Below are positions 11,436 to 19,860 of a DNA stretch of 64,000 nucleotides, piece by piece (the first letter of the stretch is position 1; each line of letters begins with the position of its first letter). Source of the DNA: Chlorobium phaeovibrioides (lineage in GTDB: Bacteria > Bacteroidota > Chlorobiia > Chlorobiales > Chlorobiaceae); the NCBI RefSeq assembly GCF_003968655.1, contig NZ_RXYK01000004.1:105442-169441 (forward strand), in the 5' to 3' direction. A program made the position numbers and the translations under genes. Below the pieces are notes generated by a model. It worked only from the letters and a program-made list of their open reading frames with translations. It had not been told where the DNA came from and made no database searches.

Positions 11436-13079
11436 ATGAACACCATTCTTCTTGCAGCTCTTTCCCTCCTGCTGCTCTACCTCGGTTACCGTTACTACAG
11501 CCCGGTTCTCGCCCGTCAGCTTGGCATTGATGAATCGGAAGAGACTCCGGCCGTCAAACAGCATGACGGTGTCGATTTCGTGCCGGCAAAACATTGGCTG
11601 ATTCTTTTCGGCCATCATTTTGCCTCCATTGCAGGGGCGGCTCCCATTATCGGCCCGGTCATCGCCTGCCTTTATTGGGGCTGGCTTCCCGCTCTGGCAT
11701 GGATAGTGTTCGGCAGCATCTTCATGGGTGCTGTGCACGACCTTGCTTCCCTTGCCATCTCCGCCAAAAACGAGGGGCGTTCAATAGCTGACCTTACGGA
11801 AAACATCCTCGACCGCAATGCAAAAATCGTCTTCAGCCTCTTTGTTTTCCTGACACTCATCCTCATTGTGGCGGTGTTTGCTGCCATAGCCGGCCAGACC
11901 CTTGCCAACACCCCTGAAGTGGTGCTTCCCACCCTTGGCCTCATTCCTGTTGCTGCGCTCATCGGCTGGCTGATGTACCATCGTGGCTTCTCGATTCTCC
12001 TCTCTTCGCTGCTGGGTGTTGCCATGCTGTTTGGTCTCATCGTCCTCGGCTACAGCCACCCCCTGAGCCTGCCGGTGTCGAACCCGGCACAATGGTGGAC
12101 CATCATTCTCATCATTTATGGTATGATTGCCTCTGTCACTCCGGTTACCCTGCTCCTGCAGCCGCGCGACCATCTTGCCGCCCTTGTCCTGTTTGCCGGC
12201 ATGTTTTTCGGCTTCCTTGGGCTGCTGCTCTCCCGTCCTGAACTCCACGCTCCTCCGGTGGTCTCCTTTTCCTCCGATCAGGGCTGGATGTTCCCCATGC
12301 TTTTCATCACCATCGGCTGCGGAGCGGTATCGGGCTTCCACAGCCTTGTAGCCAGCGGCACCACCGCCAAGCAGCTTCCTACAATGAAAGATATCCGGGC
12401 CGTCGGTTACGGGGCCATGGTCACTGAATCTGCTCTTGCTGTTCTGGCAATTGTTGCCGTTACAGCAGGTCTCTACTGGAAAGAGATTCCGGTTGGTCAG
12501 CACGGGTTCGTTTATCAGGAGGTGTTTCAGAAGGGGGGATGGATAAAGACCTTCGGCCTCGGCTATGGTGAAATTACCAAGCCGGTACTCGGTGCTTTCG
12601 GCGCTCTCATCGGCATCACCATGCTGAAAACTTTTGTGATGACCACGCTCGACTCTGCCACCCGCATTACGCGCTATATAGGAACTGAGCTTCTCGGTGA
12701 GACTTTCGGTATTCCGGGTATGAAAAATAAATACGGGGTTACCCTTCTTATAGGATTTCTGGCCGGAGTACTGGCACTCGGCAACTGGAAGGCCATCTGG
12801 CCCATATTCGGTTCAGCCAACCAGCTTGTCGCGAGCGTGGTGTTCATAGTCACAAGCGTGTGGCTGTTCGCAAGGGGGAAGAACTGGAAACTGACCGCTG
12901 TGCCGGCAGTCCTGATGCTCATCACCACCATCAGTGCTCTCGTCGTGAAAACCAATGAGTTCCTCACCGCCGAGCCGGCTAAATACCTGCTCGCCTCAAT
13001 AGCCGTTATCCTTATCGCCCTGGCGCTCTTCATCCTTGTGCAGAGCATCCGCATTGTGCGGAGCCGTGGGCCGGTCTAG
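11436..13079 (+). CDS. cstA: Carbon starvation protein CstA-family transporter
   Basis: A 547-residue polytopic membrane protein of the CstA family, which includes peptide and pyruvate transporters induced by carbon limitation in enterobacteria. Conserved segments are seen: GHHFASIAGAAPIIGPVIA (about 57-75), MGAVHDLASL, GAVSGFHSLVASGTTAKQL, and TLDSATRITRY near the C-terminus. It is shorter than E. coli CstA (about 700 residues), as in many non-enteric members. In a green sulfur bacterium it could take up pyruvate or peptides as a carbon supplement, but substrate is not visible. It appears to be transcribed alone. Confidence 0.93.
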   Translation: MNTILLAALSLLLLYLGYRYYSPVLARQLGIDESEETPAVKQHDGVDFVPAKHWLILFGHHFASIAGAAPIIGPVIACLYWGWLPALAWIVFGSIFMGAVHDLASLAISAKNEGRSIADLTENILDRNAKIVFSLFVFLTLILIVAVFAAIAGQTLANTPEVVLPTLGLIPVAALIGWLMYHRGFSILLSSLLGVAMLFGLIVLGYSHPLSLPVSNPAQWWTIILIIYGMIASVTPVTLLLQPRDHLAALVLFAGMFFGFLGLLLSRPELHAPPVVSFSSDQGWMFPMLFITIGCGAVSGFHSLVASGTTAKQLPTMKDIRAVGYGAMVTESALAVLAIVAVTAGLYWKEIPVGQHGFVYQEVFQKGGWIKTFGLGYGEITKPVLGAFGALIGITMLKTFVMTTLDSATRITRYIGTELLGETFGIPGMKNKYGVTLLIGFLAGVLALGNWKAIWPIFGSANQLVASVVFIVTSVWLFARGKNWKLTAVPAVLMLITTISALVVKTNEFLTAEPAKYLLASIAVILIALALFILVQSIRIVRSRGPV

Positions 13080-13420
13080 CGTTTTCCAAAGTCGCCCAAA
13101 TCCACCGGTGCCCGCCCGTGCTTCACTTCAGGCACTCCGCACAAGCCAGCCTCTGACACGGGACATACCCCAGAAACCAGGGGCTGTTGTTATAAAGCTG
13201 ACGACACTCGTCTTTTACCTTTGTTGATGGGAAAGTTTCGCTCAATCACCCCATTCGTGCAGGAAACGCTGCCTTGCCCGTGTCAGCCAGAAAGATAGGA
13301 GTTCGTTCTATCCTACGGAGCATTCCATGGTGGAATGTTTCTGGCGCAATACACCCGGCAAGCCGCTGCGTTTTTTTTCTCGCGGCGTTGAGAGTTATTC
13401 ACGATATTCAACAACGTCCC
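13080..13420. other. Non-coding gap with a spaced inverted repeat
   Basis: This 341-nt gap between the convergent cstA and DUF4282 genes holds no convincing gene. It contains a perfect 10-bp inverted repeat, CTGACACGGG (13153-13162) and CCCGTGTCAG (13277-13286), enclosing a small CCCC/GGGG hairpin (13168-13183). A 7-bp hairpin lies at 13321-13337 (CATTCCA, TGG loop, TGGAATG), which could serve as a weak terminator for cstA. Confidence 0.5.
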
Positions 13421-13720
13421 CTATTTTTTTTCTACCAGTATGCTGGTGTTTTCGGCAATGCGGAAGGTTGCTACAAGTGCTTCAAGAAGCAGCCTCGCAA
13501 GAAGCACCAGCAGGAAAAAGACAATTGGCGCCATCAGGATACCGCCCAGCCCGCTCCAGAAGTTGAACTGCATTGAGGTAAATCCCGCCCCGAGTGTGCC
13601 CAGAGCGGTAATGGCGGCAAACACCATTGACAGAATGTAAAGGTACTTGACAATCTGCAGGGTGATGAACTCCTTGAATGAGAAGTCAAACAGTTTGCCG
13701 AAAAGTGATCCGTTCTGCAT
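13421..13720 (-). CDS. DUF4282-type small membrane protein
   Basis: A 99-residue protein with two hydrophobic segments (about 25-50 and 62-85). The opening LFDFSFKEFITLQIVKYLY and the closing RLLLEALVATFRIAENT match the small DUF4282 membrane family as I remember it; the function is unknown. I chose the start at 13720 because AAGGAG lies eight nt upstream. A longer reading from 13846 adds 42 residues without features and no ribosome binding site. Confidence 0.75.
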   Translation of the reverse strand: MQNGSLFGKLFDFSFKEFITLQIVKYLYILSMVFAAITALGTLGAGFTSMQFNFWSGLGGILMAPIVFFLLVLLARLLLEALVATFRIAENTSILVEKK

Positions 13721-13973
13721 GGTCAGCTCCTTGTGTTCAGAATTGAATTGAGAAAAACTGCCGCAAAACTGCTGGCTGTTATAGCCCATGCGCAGGGTGA
13801 AGAATGAGGGCACCTCTATTTCAAGGTACCATAAATAAGGTAGCACGATTTATCTCATAGTGGAAATCTTCCCGAAATCCACCGTCTTGTTCTCCCTGCT
13901 CAATGGAGCTGTTTCCTCCTCTCCTTGCCGGCGTGTCGGGAAGTGATTTGTTTTTGTTTCTGTTATGTATTAA

Positions 13974-13995
13974 CATATGAACAAAGGCTCATATG
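13974..13995 (+). promoter_or_regulatory. Predicted ArsR/SmtB-type operator overlapping the regulator start
   Basis: A perfect inverted repeat CATATGA (13974-13980) and TCATATG (13989-13995), separated by 8 nt, reads ATATGAACA...TCATAT. This closely resembles 12-2-12 operators of SmtB, CzrA and related metal sensors. It covers the AAAGG ribosome binding site and the start codon of the downstream regulator, suggesting tight autorepression. Confidence 0.7.
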
Positions 13996-14397
13996 AATGT
14001 TGATGCACAAAAACCAATGACTGAAAACCGTTCTGAAATCTGCCTGGAGCAGTGCTTTCATCCTGAAACGGTTGAGAGGGTGAGTGGCTTTATGGCCTCA
14101 CGGGAAGATTTGTTGGCTGTGGCTGAGCTTTTCAAGGCGCTTGGTGATGGGAGCAGAATGTCGATTCTCAATGCTCTTCTCTGTTCGGAGCTGTGTGTGT
14201 GCGATTTGACCATGATACTGAAGATGACCCAGTCTGCGGTGTCGCATCAGCTTCGTGTGCTGCGGGGGGCAAAGATAGTCAAGTCCAGAAAGGAGGGGAA
14301 GAATGTGTACTACTCGCTTGATGATCCTCACATTGCCATGCTGATTGAAACGGGGTTTGAGCATGTAAGAGAAGAGAGGGGGGGGGGAGATGTGTGA
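13993..14397 (+). CDS. ArsR/SmtB-family metal-sensing repressor (CadC-like, two metal sites)
   Basis: A 134-residue winged-helix repressor that should release DNA when it binds metal. The recognition helix is in MTQSAVSHQLRVL. Two known metal sites can be read. The alpha3N thiolate site has Cys17, Cys21, Cys68 and Cys70 (C-x3-C in the N-terminal arm and ELCVCDL), with the CadC spacing. The alpha5 site has Asp111, His113, His124 and Glu127 (D-x-H-x10-H-x2-E), with the SmtB/CzrA spacing. Cd(II), Pb(II) or Zn(II) are therefore the likely inducers rather than arsenite. An inverted repeat covers its own start codon. The permease follows after 34 nt. Confidence 0.93.
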   Translation: MNVDAQKPMTENRSEICLEQCFHPETVERVSGFMASREDLLAVAELFKALGDGSRMSILNALLCSELCVCDLTMILKMTQSAVSHQLRVLRGAKIVKSRKEGKNVYYSLDDPHIAMLIETGFEHVREERGGGDV

Positions 14398-14431
14398 CGA
14401 GCTGTGAGGCACAAACAGGGAGAAGCCAATC

Positions 14432-15511
14432 ATGAATGAATTTACAGCGATACTGATATCAGTTTTTGTGGCTTCCTGGCATGTTCTTGTTGAGGCTGCG
14501 CCATGGATGCTTCTGGGTTTTGTGGTGGCAGGGCTGTTCCGTGCATTGCTGCCCGGTGATATGATTGCGAAACATATGGGAGGAAGAGGGATTAAAGGGA
14601 TCGTAAAGGCTTCGGCACTTGGTATTCCTGTTCCTCTCTGCAGCTGCGGTGTACTGCCTGCAGCGGCAGGGCTGAGGAAGCAGGGAGCGGGGAAGGGGCC
14701 TGTTGCATCCTTCCTTATTTCTACTCCTGAGACGGGTGTTGATTCCATTGCGGTAACCTATGCTCTGCTTGATCCACTGATGACTGTTATCCGCCCCCTG
14801 GTTTCTTTTGTTACTGCGATTGCGGCAGGTGTTTCTGTGGCTTTTTTTGAACGGTTTGAGAAGCCCTCTGCCGTTGTTCCCGAAGCCGGACAAGCTACAG
14901 GCTCCTGCTGTGGCGGCACCTGTTCAAGCAGCGCTGCCATACCAGAAGTGCCGCAATCTTTTATAGAGAAGGTTCGTGGCGGGTTGCGTTTCGCATTTTC
15001 TGATCTTCTGGCCGATATCGGGAAGTGGTTTTTTCTGGGTCTTCTGCTTGCGGGCTGTATTTCTGTTTTTGTGTCGCCCGATATGCTGCAGTTGGTTGCC
15101 GGAAACGAGTTTCTCTCAATGCTGATGATGCTGGCCATTTCAGTGCCGCTTTATGTCTGCGCCACTGCCTCTACCCCTGTTGCGGCAGCTCTTGCCCTGA
15201 AAGGAATTTCACCGGGGGCGGCTCTCGTCTTCCTGCTTGCCGGGCCGGCAACCAATGCGGCTTCGCTGACCGTTATCTCCCGTATGCTCGGCAAGGCCTC
15301 AACCGCTGTCTATCTTGTGAGCATTATGGTCATGTCGCTTGTTGCCGGTATTCTGGTCAATCGCCTGTATCGCTTCCTTGGGCTTGATCTTACAGGGTGG
15401 GTAGGCAGGCCGGTTCATACTGAACCATCGCTCATGGCTATGGCGGCAGCGGTCGTTCTTCTTCTTTTGACGCTCAGGGCAATGCTCTTCAAAGGGCGTG
15501 CAGAACATTGA
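14432..15511 (+). CDS. SO_0444/ArsP-like (DUF318) permease, probable metal efflux
   Basis: A 359-residue permease with about eight to ten TM segments in two similar halves. The family signature PVPLCSCGVLP is near residue 66, and its counterpart VPLYVCATASTPVAAAL in the second half. A cytoplasmic linker between halves contains a Cys cluster (GSCCGGTCSSS, about residue 153), typical of the SO_0444 Cu/Zn efflux group and absent from classical organoarsenical ArsP permeases. With a Cd/Zn-type sensor just upstream, export of a thiophilic divalent or monovalent metal is the best guess. Organoarsenical export is a less likely alternative. Confidence 0.85.
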   Translation: MNEFTAILISVFVASWHVLVEAAPWMLLGFVVAGLFRALLPGDMIAKHMGGRGIKGIVKASALGIPVPLCSCGVLPAAAGLRKQGAGKGPVASFLISTPETGVDSIAVTYALLDPLMTVIRPLVSFVTAIAAGVSVAFFERFEKPSAVVPEAGQATGSCCGGTCSSSAAIPEVPQSFIEKVRGGLRFAFSDLLADIGKWFFLGLLLAGCISVFVSPDMLQLVAGNEFLSMLMMLAISVPLYVCATASTPVAAALALKGISPGAALVFLLAGPATNAASLTVISRMLGKASTAVYLVSIMVMSLVAGILVNRLYRFLGLDLTGWVGRPVHTEPSLMAMAAAVVLLLLTLRAMLFKGRAEH

Positions 15512-15558
15512 GTGAAGCTGTTGAGAGCCGATACGGCTGATACATAAACAACTACCGT

Positions 15559-16449
15559 ATGAACAGAAATACAGTGCCAAAGAGTGGCCGGTTGCCCGTT
15601 CAAGCCATATCCGACACCTCGGCACTTGTGCTGCTTTGGTGTGGAGAGGAGATTTATCAGTCTGACGCCGTCCGGCAATATGCCGGTATGCTTGACCTCT
15701 CTCGAGGGCGGGAGTTGTTGGCCAGGTGCCATGCTGTCTGGGAGGAGTATGACCGGGTTATCCGCTACCGAAAACTCTGCATAGCCCGTGAGGCAGAAAC
15801 TATCCTTGCCGGTGGCCATATTCGGCAGGTGGTTATCCCCGGTGCCGGCTATTCCATGCTGGGCATTGAGCTTGCAAGCCGGTTTGCAGGCCTGAAGGTG
15901 TTTGAGATTGATTCAAGCGGTATGAGGGAAAAAAGAGGAATGGTTGAACGCCTTGCTGTTGCTTCAGGAAGCAGCCTCTCTTGCCTTGAGGGAGATGTTG
16001 AAGATCATGCCGGGTTGCGCCGGCTTCTTTCTGGCGCAGGTTGGCAGGACGCTGCACCCACGCTGACGATTGTTGAGGGGTTGAGCTATTATCTGTCTCG
16101 GGAGAGTGCCCTTGGGCAGTGGCGGAATTTGGCTGAGGGTTCAATGGTTGTTTTTGAGTATCTCGTGCCCTATGGAGAGGTGAATCCGGAGCGGAGGGAT
16201 ATCCCGCGCCTCGTGTTCGGGGAGATCATGCAGTATTGTTCATTTACCGGTGAGTTCTCGTTCTGGCGTGAGGAGGAGGTGCGCAGTGAACCGGGGTTCG
16301 TTCTGGAAAGGTTTTACACGCTTGAGGGTATTGAAAGGTCTTTGGGGGAGTTTTTTGGGAGCGGGCAGCGGATATTTCGGGTGAGGGGAGACGGGTGGAT
16401 TGAGATTGCTGTCTTGAAGTCTGGCGAAGGGAGGGTGGGTCGTGCCTGA
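15559..16449 (+). CDS. Class I SAM-dependent methyltransferase, LCMT-like
   Basis: A 296-residue methyltransferase of the leucine carboxyl methyltransferase (LCM/PPM1-like) type. The SAM-binding motif I is VIPGAGYSMLGIELA (about 95-109), followed by the acidic motif VFEIDSSG. EGLSYYLSRE (about 175) is the characteristic post-motif segment, and FEYLVPYGE follows. The substrate is unknown; bacterial members methylate diverse small molecules. It starts 47 nt after the permease, so it may belong to the metal-responsive operon. It lacks the cysteine set of ArsM arsenite methyltransferases, so arsenic methylation is not supported. It ends 20 nt from the convergent Mrp operon. Confidence 0.8.
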   Translation: MNRNTVPKSGRLPVQAISDTSALVLLWCGEEIYQSDAVRQYAGMLDLSRGRELLARCHAVWEEYDRVIRYRKLCIAREAETILAGGHIRQVVIPGAGYSMLGIELASRFAGLKVFEIDSSGMREKRGMVERLAVASGSSLSCLEGDVEDHAGLRRLLSGAGWQDAAPTLTIVEGLSYYLSRESALGQWRNLAEGSMVVFEYLVPYGEVNPERRDIPRLVFGEIMQYCSFTGEFSFWREEEVRSEPGFVLERFYTLEGIERSLGEFFGSGQRIFRVRGDGWIEIAVLKSGEGRVGRA

Positions 16450-16469
16450 TGCATTCAGGAGATGAGCCA

Positions 16470-16826
16470 TTACTCAGGCATTGAGGAGCTGCTATCGGAA
16501 GGGTGTTCCCTCTTTTTGAATTCGTCGATGTTTGTTTTTTCCCAGAGGGGGACCTTGCCAAGGTATGCTGCGCGGCCTATGACATGGGCTGCCACGGGTG
16601 CTGTGAGAAAAAGAAAGACGATAATTGCGATGGCCCGTGAAGCGATACCGAAATCCTGCCAGAAGAGGATGGTTCCCAGAAGCACCAGTCCGATGCCGAG
16701 CGTTGAGGCCTTTGTTGTTGCGGACATGCGTGTGTAGAGATCCGGCATTCGCAGTATGCCCACTGCTGAAAGCAGGATGAAGACGCTCCCCATGAGGAGC
16801 AGGCTGCCACTGAGAATTTCTTTCAT
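16470..16826 (-). CDS. mrpG: Mrp antiporter subunit G (MnhG/MrpG)
   Basis: A 118-residue subunit with three TM segments and the family motif GILRMPDLYTRMSATTKASTLG (shown in part: RMPDLYTRMSA). It is the last of seven subunits of the Mrp Na+(K+)/H+ antiporter in the inner membrane. Its start overlaps the mrpF stop by 4 nt. Confidence 0.95.
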   Translation of the reverse strand: MKEILSGSLLLMGSVFILLSAVGILRMPDLYTRMSATTKASTLGIGLVLLGTILFWQDFGIASRAIAIIVFLFLTAPVAAHVIGRAAYLGKVPLWEKTNIDEFKKREHPSDSSSSMPE

Positions 16827-17095
16827 TGTTTTTCTCTCCTTCCAAGATAGAATGCAAACGCTACAGTGCTGAGAAAGGCCAGCAGCGCAAGGATGATTCC
16901 TACATCAAGAAATGTTGTTGTGTTTTTCTGGATTGAATACACCGCAATGAAAGCGATTGCGTTGGCTGAGAGCAGATCAAGCGCGACGATGCGGTCCTCA
17001 ATGGAGGGACCGACTATCAGCCGCAGAAATATGATCAGTATCGACAGGCCGATAACGATCACCGAAGCCTGCACAGCCCATTCCATGAAGTTCAT
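16823..17095 (-). CDS. mrpF: Mrp antiporter subunit F (MnhF/MrpF)
   Basis: A 90-residue, three-TM subunit. RLIVGPSIEDRIVALDLLS is the conserved MrpF segment. It overlaps mrpE upstream and mrpG downstream by 4 nt each, which indicates translational coupling in the operon. Confidence 0.95.
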   Translation of the reverse strand: MNFMEWAVQASVIVIGLSILIIFLRLIVGPSIEDRIVALDLLSANAIAFIAVYSIQKNTTTFLDVGIILALLAFLSTVAFAFYLGRREKQ

Positions 17096-17565
17096 CGCAT
17101 CACCTCGATCAGTCTTTTTTCAAGACCGTTTTTGAGTTCCCTTCTGAACTGCCCGGCATCCTTGACATAGAGCGCATGGACATAGAGCGTCCGCCTGTCC
17201 GGGGAGACATCGAGGCTCAGGGTACCGGGCGTGAGGGTTACAAGATTTGCGAAGAGCGTAATTTCAATATCACTCTTCACATCAAGCGGGACGGCAACAA
17301 TGCCGGGTACCATGTGATCCTTTGGCGTTACGATGTCATAGGCCACTTTCAGGTTTGCGACCAGGAGTTCCTTGAGAAAGTACAGGACGAACCTGATGAC
17401 CGGCAGGAGCTTTGAAAAGTATCGGGTTTCGCCCCATGCCGGGCGTGTCAGCCAAAGCAGGAGATATCCGACAAGCAGTCCGGCGGTGAAGGTTCCGGAG
17501 CTTACTTCGCCTGTCAGCATCATCCATGCGACCGCCAGAAGTATGTTGAGCAGAAGGAGGTTCAT
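17092..17565 (-). CDS. mrpE: Mrp antiporter subunit E (MnhE/MrpE)
   Basis: A 157-residue subunit with two or three N-terminal TM segments and a cytoplasmic C-terminal half. [21 protein letters not shown] is the hallmark MrpE stretch. It overlaps mrpD upstream and mrpF downstream by 4 nt. In Bacillus, MrpE is needed for full antiport rate rather than for the channel itself. Confidence 0.95.
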   Translation of the reverse strand: MNLLLLNILLAVAWMMLTGEVSSGTFTAGLLVGYLLLWLTRPAWGETRYFSKLLPVIRFVLYFLKELLVANLKVAYDIVTPKDHMVPGIVAVPLDVKSDIEITLFANLVTLTPGTLSLDVSPDRRTLYVHALYVKDAGQFRRELKNGLEKRLIEVMR

Positions 17566-19082
17566 GGTATCCCCCCGGTCACTGCTTTACTATAGATGCC
17601 TGCGTCAAGCAACTCCAGTGAGGCCCCCTTGGCGAGAATGAAAAATGGCTCGAACCAGAGGCCGGAGACTATGGTGAACATTGCCAGGATGATTGCCGGC
17701 GCAATCAGGGCGGTTTTCTTGCCGGCAGAGAGCCCATGATATTCCCGGCCTCTCTGCCCTTCATCTCCGCTAAGGGGGTTGTCTTTCAGAAACGCTTCAT
17801 TCCAGATTTTGATCATGGAGTACAGGGTGAGTATGCTCACCATAAGGGCTACGCTGACTGCGAGCCATTGCTGAGCCTCAAGACCCGCCTGGATCACTGT
17901 GAGTTTTGCCCAGAATCCTGAAAGCGGAGGTATTCCCGCCAGAGCGAGCGCAGGCACAAGAAACAGCAGTCCTAAAAGAGGATAGGTCGCATACAGCCCC
18001 CCTATCTGCCGGAGGTTCCAGGAGCCTGAGAGGAGCCGGATGATTCCGCTGAGATAGAAAAGGTTTGTTTTTGCGGCGATGTTGTGCACGATGAATAACA
18101 GCCCTCCCGCTATAGCCAGTGGTGACTGGATTGCGATGGCGAAAATCATGTAGCCTATCTGGCTGATGATATGGAAGGAGAGAAGCTTGCGGAGATCGTA
18201 CTGTGCGACTGCGCCAAGCACGCCTGTCACCATGGTGAACGCCGACACCCAGAGCAGTATGTGATGGATGAACGGGGTGCTTTCGAGTGTGAAGATTGTG
18301 GTGAAGAACCGTATGATGGCGTATACCCCTACCTTTGTGAGCAGCCCGGCGAAAATTGCTGAAACAGCGACATGCGGAGTATGGTAGGATGCCGGAAGCC
18401 AGAAGAAGAGGGGAAAGACAGCGGCTTTAATTCCAAAAGTGATGAGAAACAGAACGGCAGCAACCGAGAGCAGTTCACGATGTTCCAGCATGGGAAGCCT
18501 CATGGCGAGGTCCGCCATGTTCAGCGTGCCGGCCATGCCATAAAGAATCCCCACTGCAGCCAGAAAGATTGCCGAGGAGAGCAGGTTCAGCGTGACATAC
18601 TTTATCGCTCCTTCAAACTGTTCCGGTTTGCCTTCAAGAACGAGCAGCACGAATGATGAGATGAGCATGACCTCGAACCACACATAGAGATTGAAGATGT
18701 CTCCGGTCAGAAACGCTCCGTTGATTCCCATCAGAAGCAGCTGAATGAGCGGATGGTAGAAATTGTGTTCCTGCTTCTCGTCCACAGAGCCTATCGAATA
18801 GATGGCTGTGGTCAAACCAATCAGTGAGGCCATCGCCAGCATGATGCAGGAAAAGGTATCAACAACCATTGTGATGCCGAACGGTGCGGCCCATCCACCT
18901 GCCTGGAGAGACAGAATGCCACCGGAAAGAACGCTGTTGAGCAGTATGACAGAGACAACCGAGAGAAGGAGGGTTGAAAGCACTCCGAGCAGCCGGTGCA
19001 CAGCAATGCGGCGAGGCAGCAGCAGCATGATGAGTGCTGTGGTCAATGGCACCAGAACCGGTAGTATGATGAGCCTGTTCAT
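17562..19082 (-). CDS. mrpD: Mrp antiporter subunit D (MnhD/MrpD)
   Basis: A 506-residue homologue of the proton-pumping complex I subunits NuoM/NuoN, with about 14 TM segments. The conserved glutamate region LYVWFEVMLISSFVLL (about 130) and lysine regions around GIKAAVFPLFFWLPASYH are present. With MrpA it forms one of the ion-translocation modules. It overlaps mrpC and mrpE by 4 nt. I distinguish it from complex I genes by the neighbouring mrpA-C and mrpE-G genes. Confidence 0.95.
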   Translation of the reverse strand: MNRLIILPVLVPLTTALIMLLLPRRIAVHRLLGVLSTLLLSVVSVILLNSVLSGGILSLQAGGWAAPFGITMVVDTFSCIMLAMASLIGLTTAIYSIGSVDEKQEHNFYHPLIQLLLMGINGAFLTGDIFNLYVWFEVMLISSFVLLVLEGKPEQFEGAIKYVTLNLLSSAIFLAAVGILYGMAGTLNMADLAMRLPMLEHRELLSVAAVLFLITFGIKAAVFPLFFWLPASYHTPHVAVSAIFAGLLTKVGVYAIIRFFTTIFTLESTPFIHHILLWVSAFTMVTGVLGAVAQYDLRKLLSFHIISQIGYMIFAIAIQSPLAIAGGLLFIVHNIAAKTNLFYLSGIIRLLSGSWNLRQIGGLYATYPLLGLLFLVPALALAGIPPLSGFWAKLTVIQAGLEAQQWLAVSVALMVSILTLYSMIKIWNEAFLKDNPLSGDEGQRGREYHGLSAGKKTALIAPAIILAMFTIVSGLWFEPFFILAKGASLELLDAGIYSKAVTGGIP

Positions 19083-19453
19083 GGACTCTCCTTTTCAAGC
19101 TGGTCCGTGTTCCTCATTTCGTCAAGATCTTCAGTTTTCAGACTCTGGCAGGTTTTTTTGAACAACGCTATTGTGAATGCCTGTATTCCGAAACCAATTA
19201 CGATGGCCGTCAGAATAAGTGCCTGTGGAAGCGGATCGGCAAAGGGTTCGGCAATGCCTGTAGCCCCATGTGGCACAAATGCTGGCGAGCCCTTGGTCAG
19301 ACGGCCAACGGTGAAGATCATGAGGTTTGCGGCGTGGCCGAGAACGACCAGACCGAAAATCACTTTGACCATGCTCCGCCTCAGAATGAGGTAGATCCCT
19401 GTTGCATAGAGCAGGCCGATAATGACTGGAAGCAGAACTCTCATACGCGGCAC
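19079..19453 (-). CDS. mrpC: Mrp antiporter subunit C (MnhC/MrpC)
   Basis: A 124-residue homologue of complex I NuoK with three TM segments: [33 protein letters not shown], and the [16 protein letters not shown] motif. It overlaps mrpB by 13 nt and mrpD by 4 nt. Confidence 0.95.
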   Translation of the reverse strand: MPRMRVLLPVIIGLLYATGIYLILRRSMVKVIFGLVVLGHAANLMIFTVGRLTKGSPAFVPHGATGIAEPFADPLPQALILTAIVIGFGIQAFTIALFKKTCQSLKTEDLDEMRNTDQLEKESP

Positions 19454-19860
19454 TCCTCCTCTGCCAGCGCAAAAATAATGGTGAGCGTGATGCCAAGCAC
19501 AAGGAAATATACCCCGACATCGAACAGGAGAGGGGTTCCTACTTTTCCGATTGCCTCAATGCCGGTATCTATCCATAGAGCGGTCATGAAGGGCTTGCCC
19601 GATACAAGTGAGGGCAGAGTGCTCAGAAGGGAAAGGAGCAGGCCAAGCACTGCGGCGCGCAGCGGTTCGATGCGCAGAATTGAGCGGGCTGCATCAAGTC
19701 CGTTGGCGATGAAGTAGAGCGCAAAGGCGGCGGCAGCTACCAGTCCGCCAACAAAACCCCCACCGGGTTCGTTATGGCCGCGCAGGAGCATGAACACTGA
19801 AAACATCAGAATCAGTGTGAGCAGGTATCGCGATGCGGTTGCAAGAATCACGGAATTCAT
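19441..19860 (-). CDS. mrpB: Mrp antiporter subunit B (MnhB/MrpB)
   Basis: A 139-residue, four-TM subunit. The conserved MnhB motif [21 protein letters not shown] is at about residues 29-49 (in part: [14 protein letters not shown]). The start ATG overlaps the mrpA stop by 4 nt. Confidence 0.95.
   Translation of the reverse strand: MNSVILATASRYLLTLILMFSVFMLLRGHNEPGGGFVGGLVAAAAFALYFIANGLDAARSILRIEPLRAAVLGLLLSLLSTLPSLVSGKPFMTALWIDTGIEAIGKVGTPLLFDVGVYFLVLGITLTIIFALAEEECRV

Noticed and set aside
14432..15511. Permease as an organoarsenical exporter (ArsP)
   Set aside because: The Cys-rich linker and the Cd/Zn-type sensor upstream fit the SO_0444 metal efflux group better; no arsenic genes are near.
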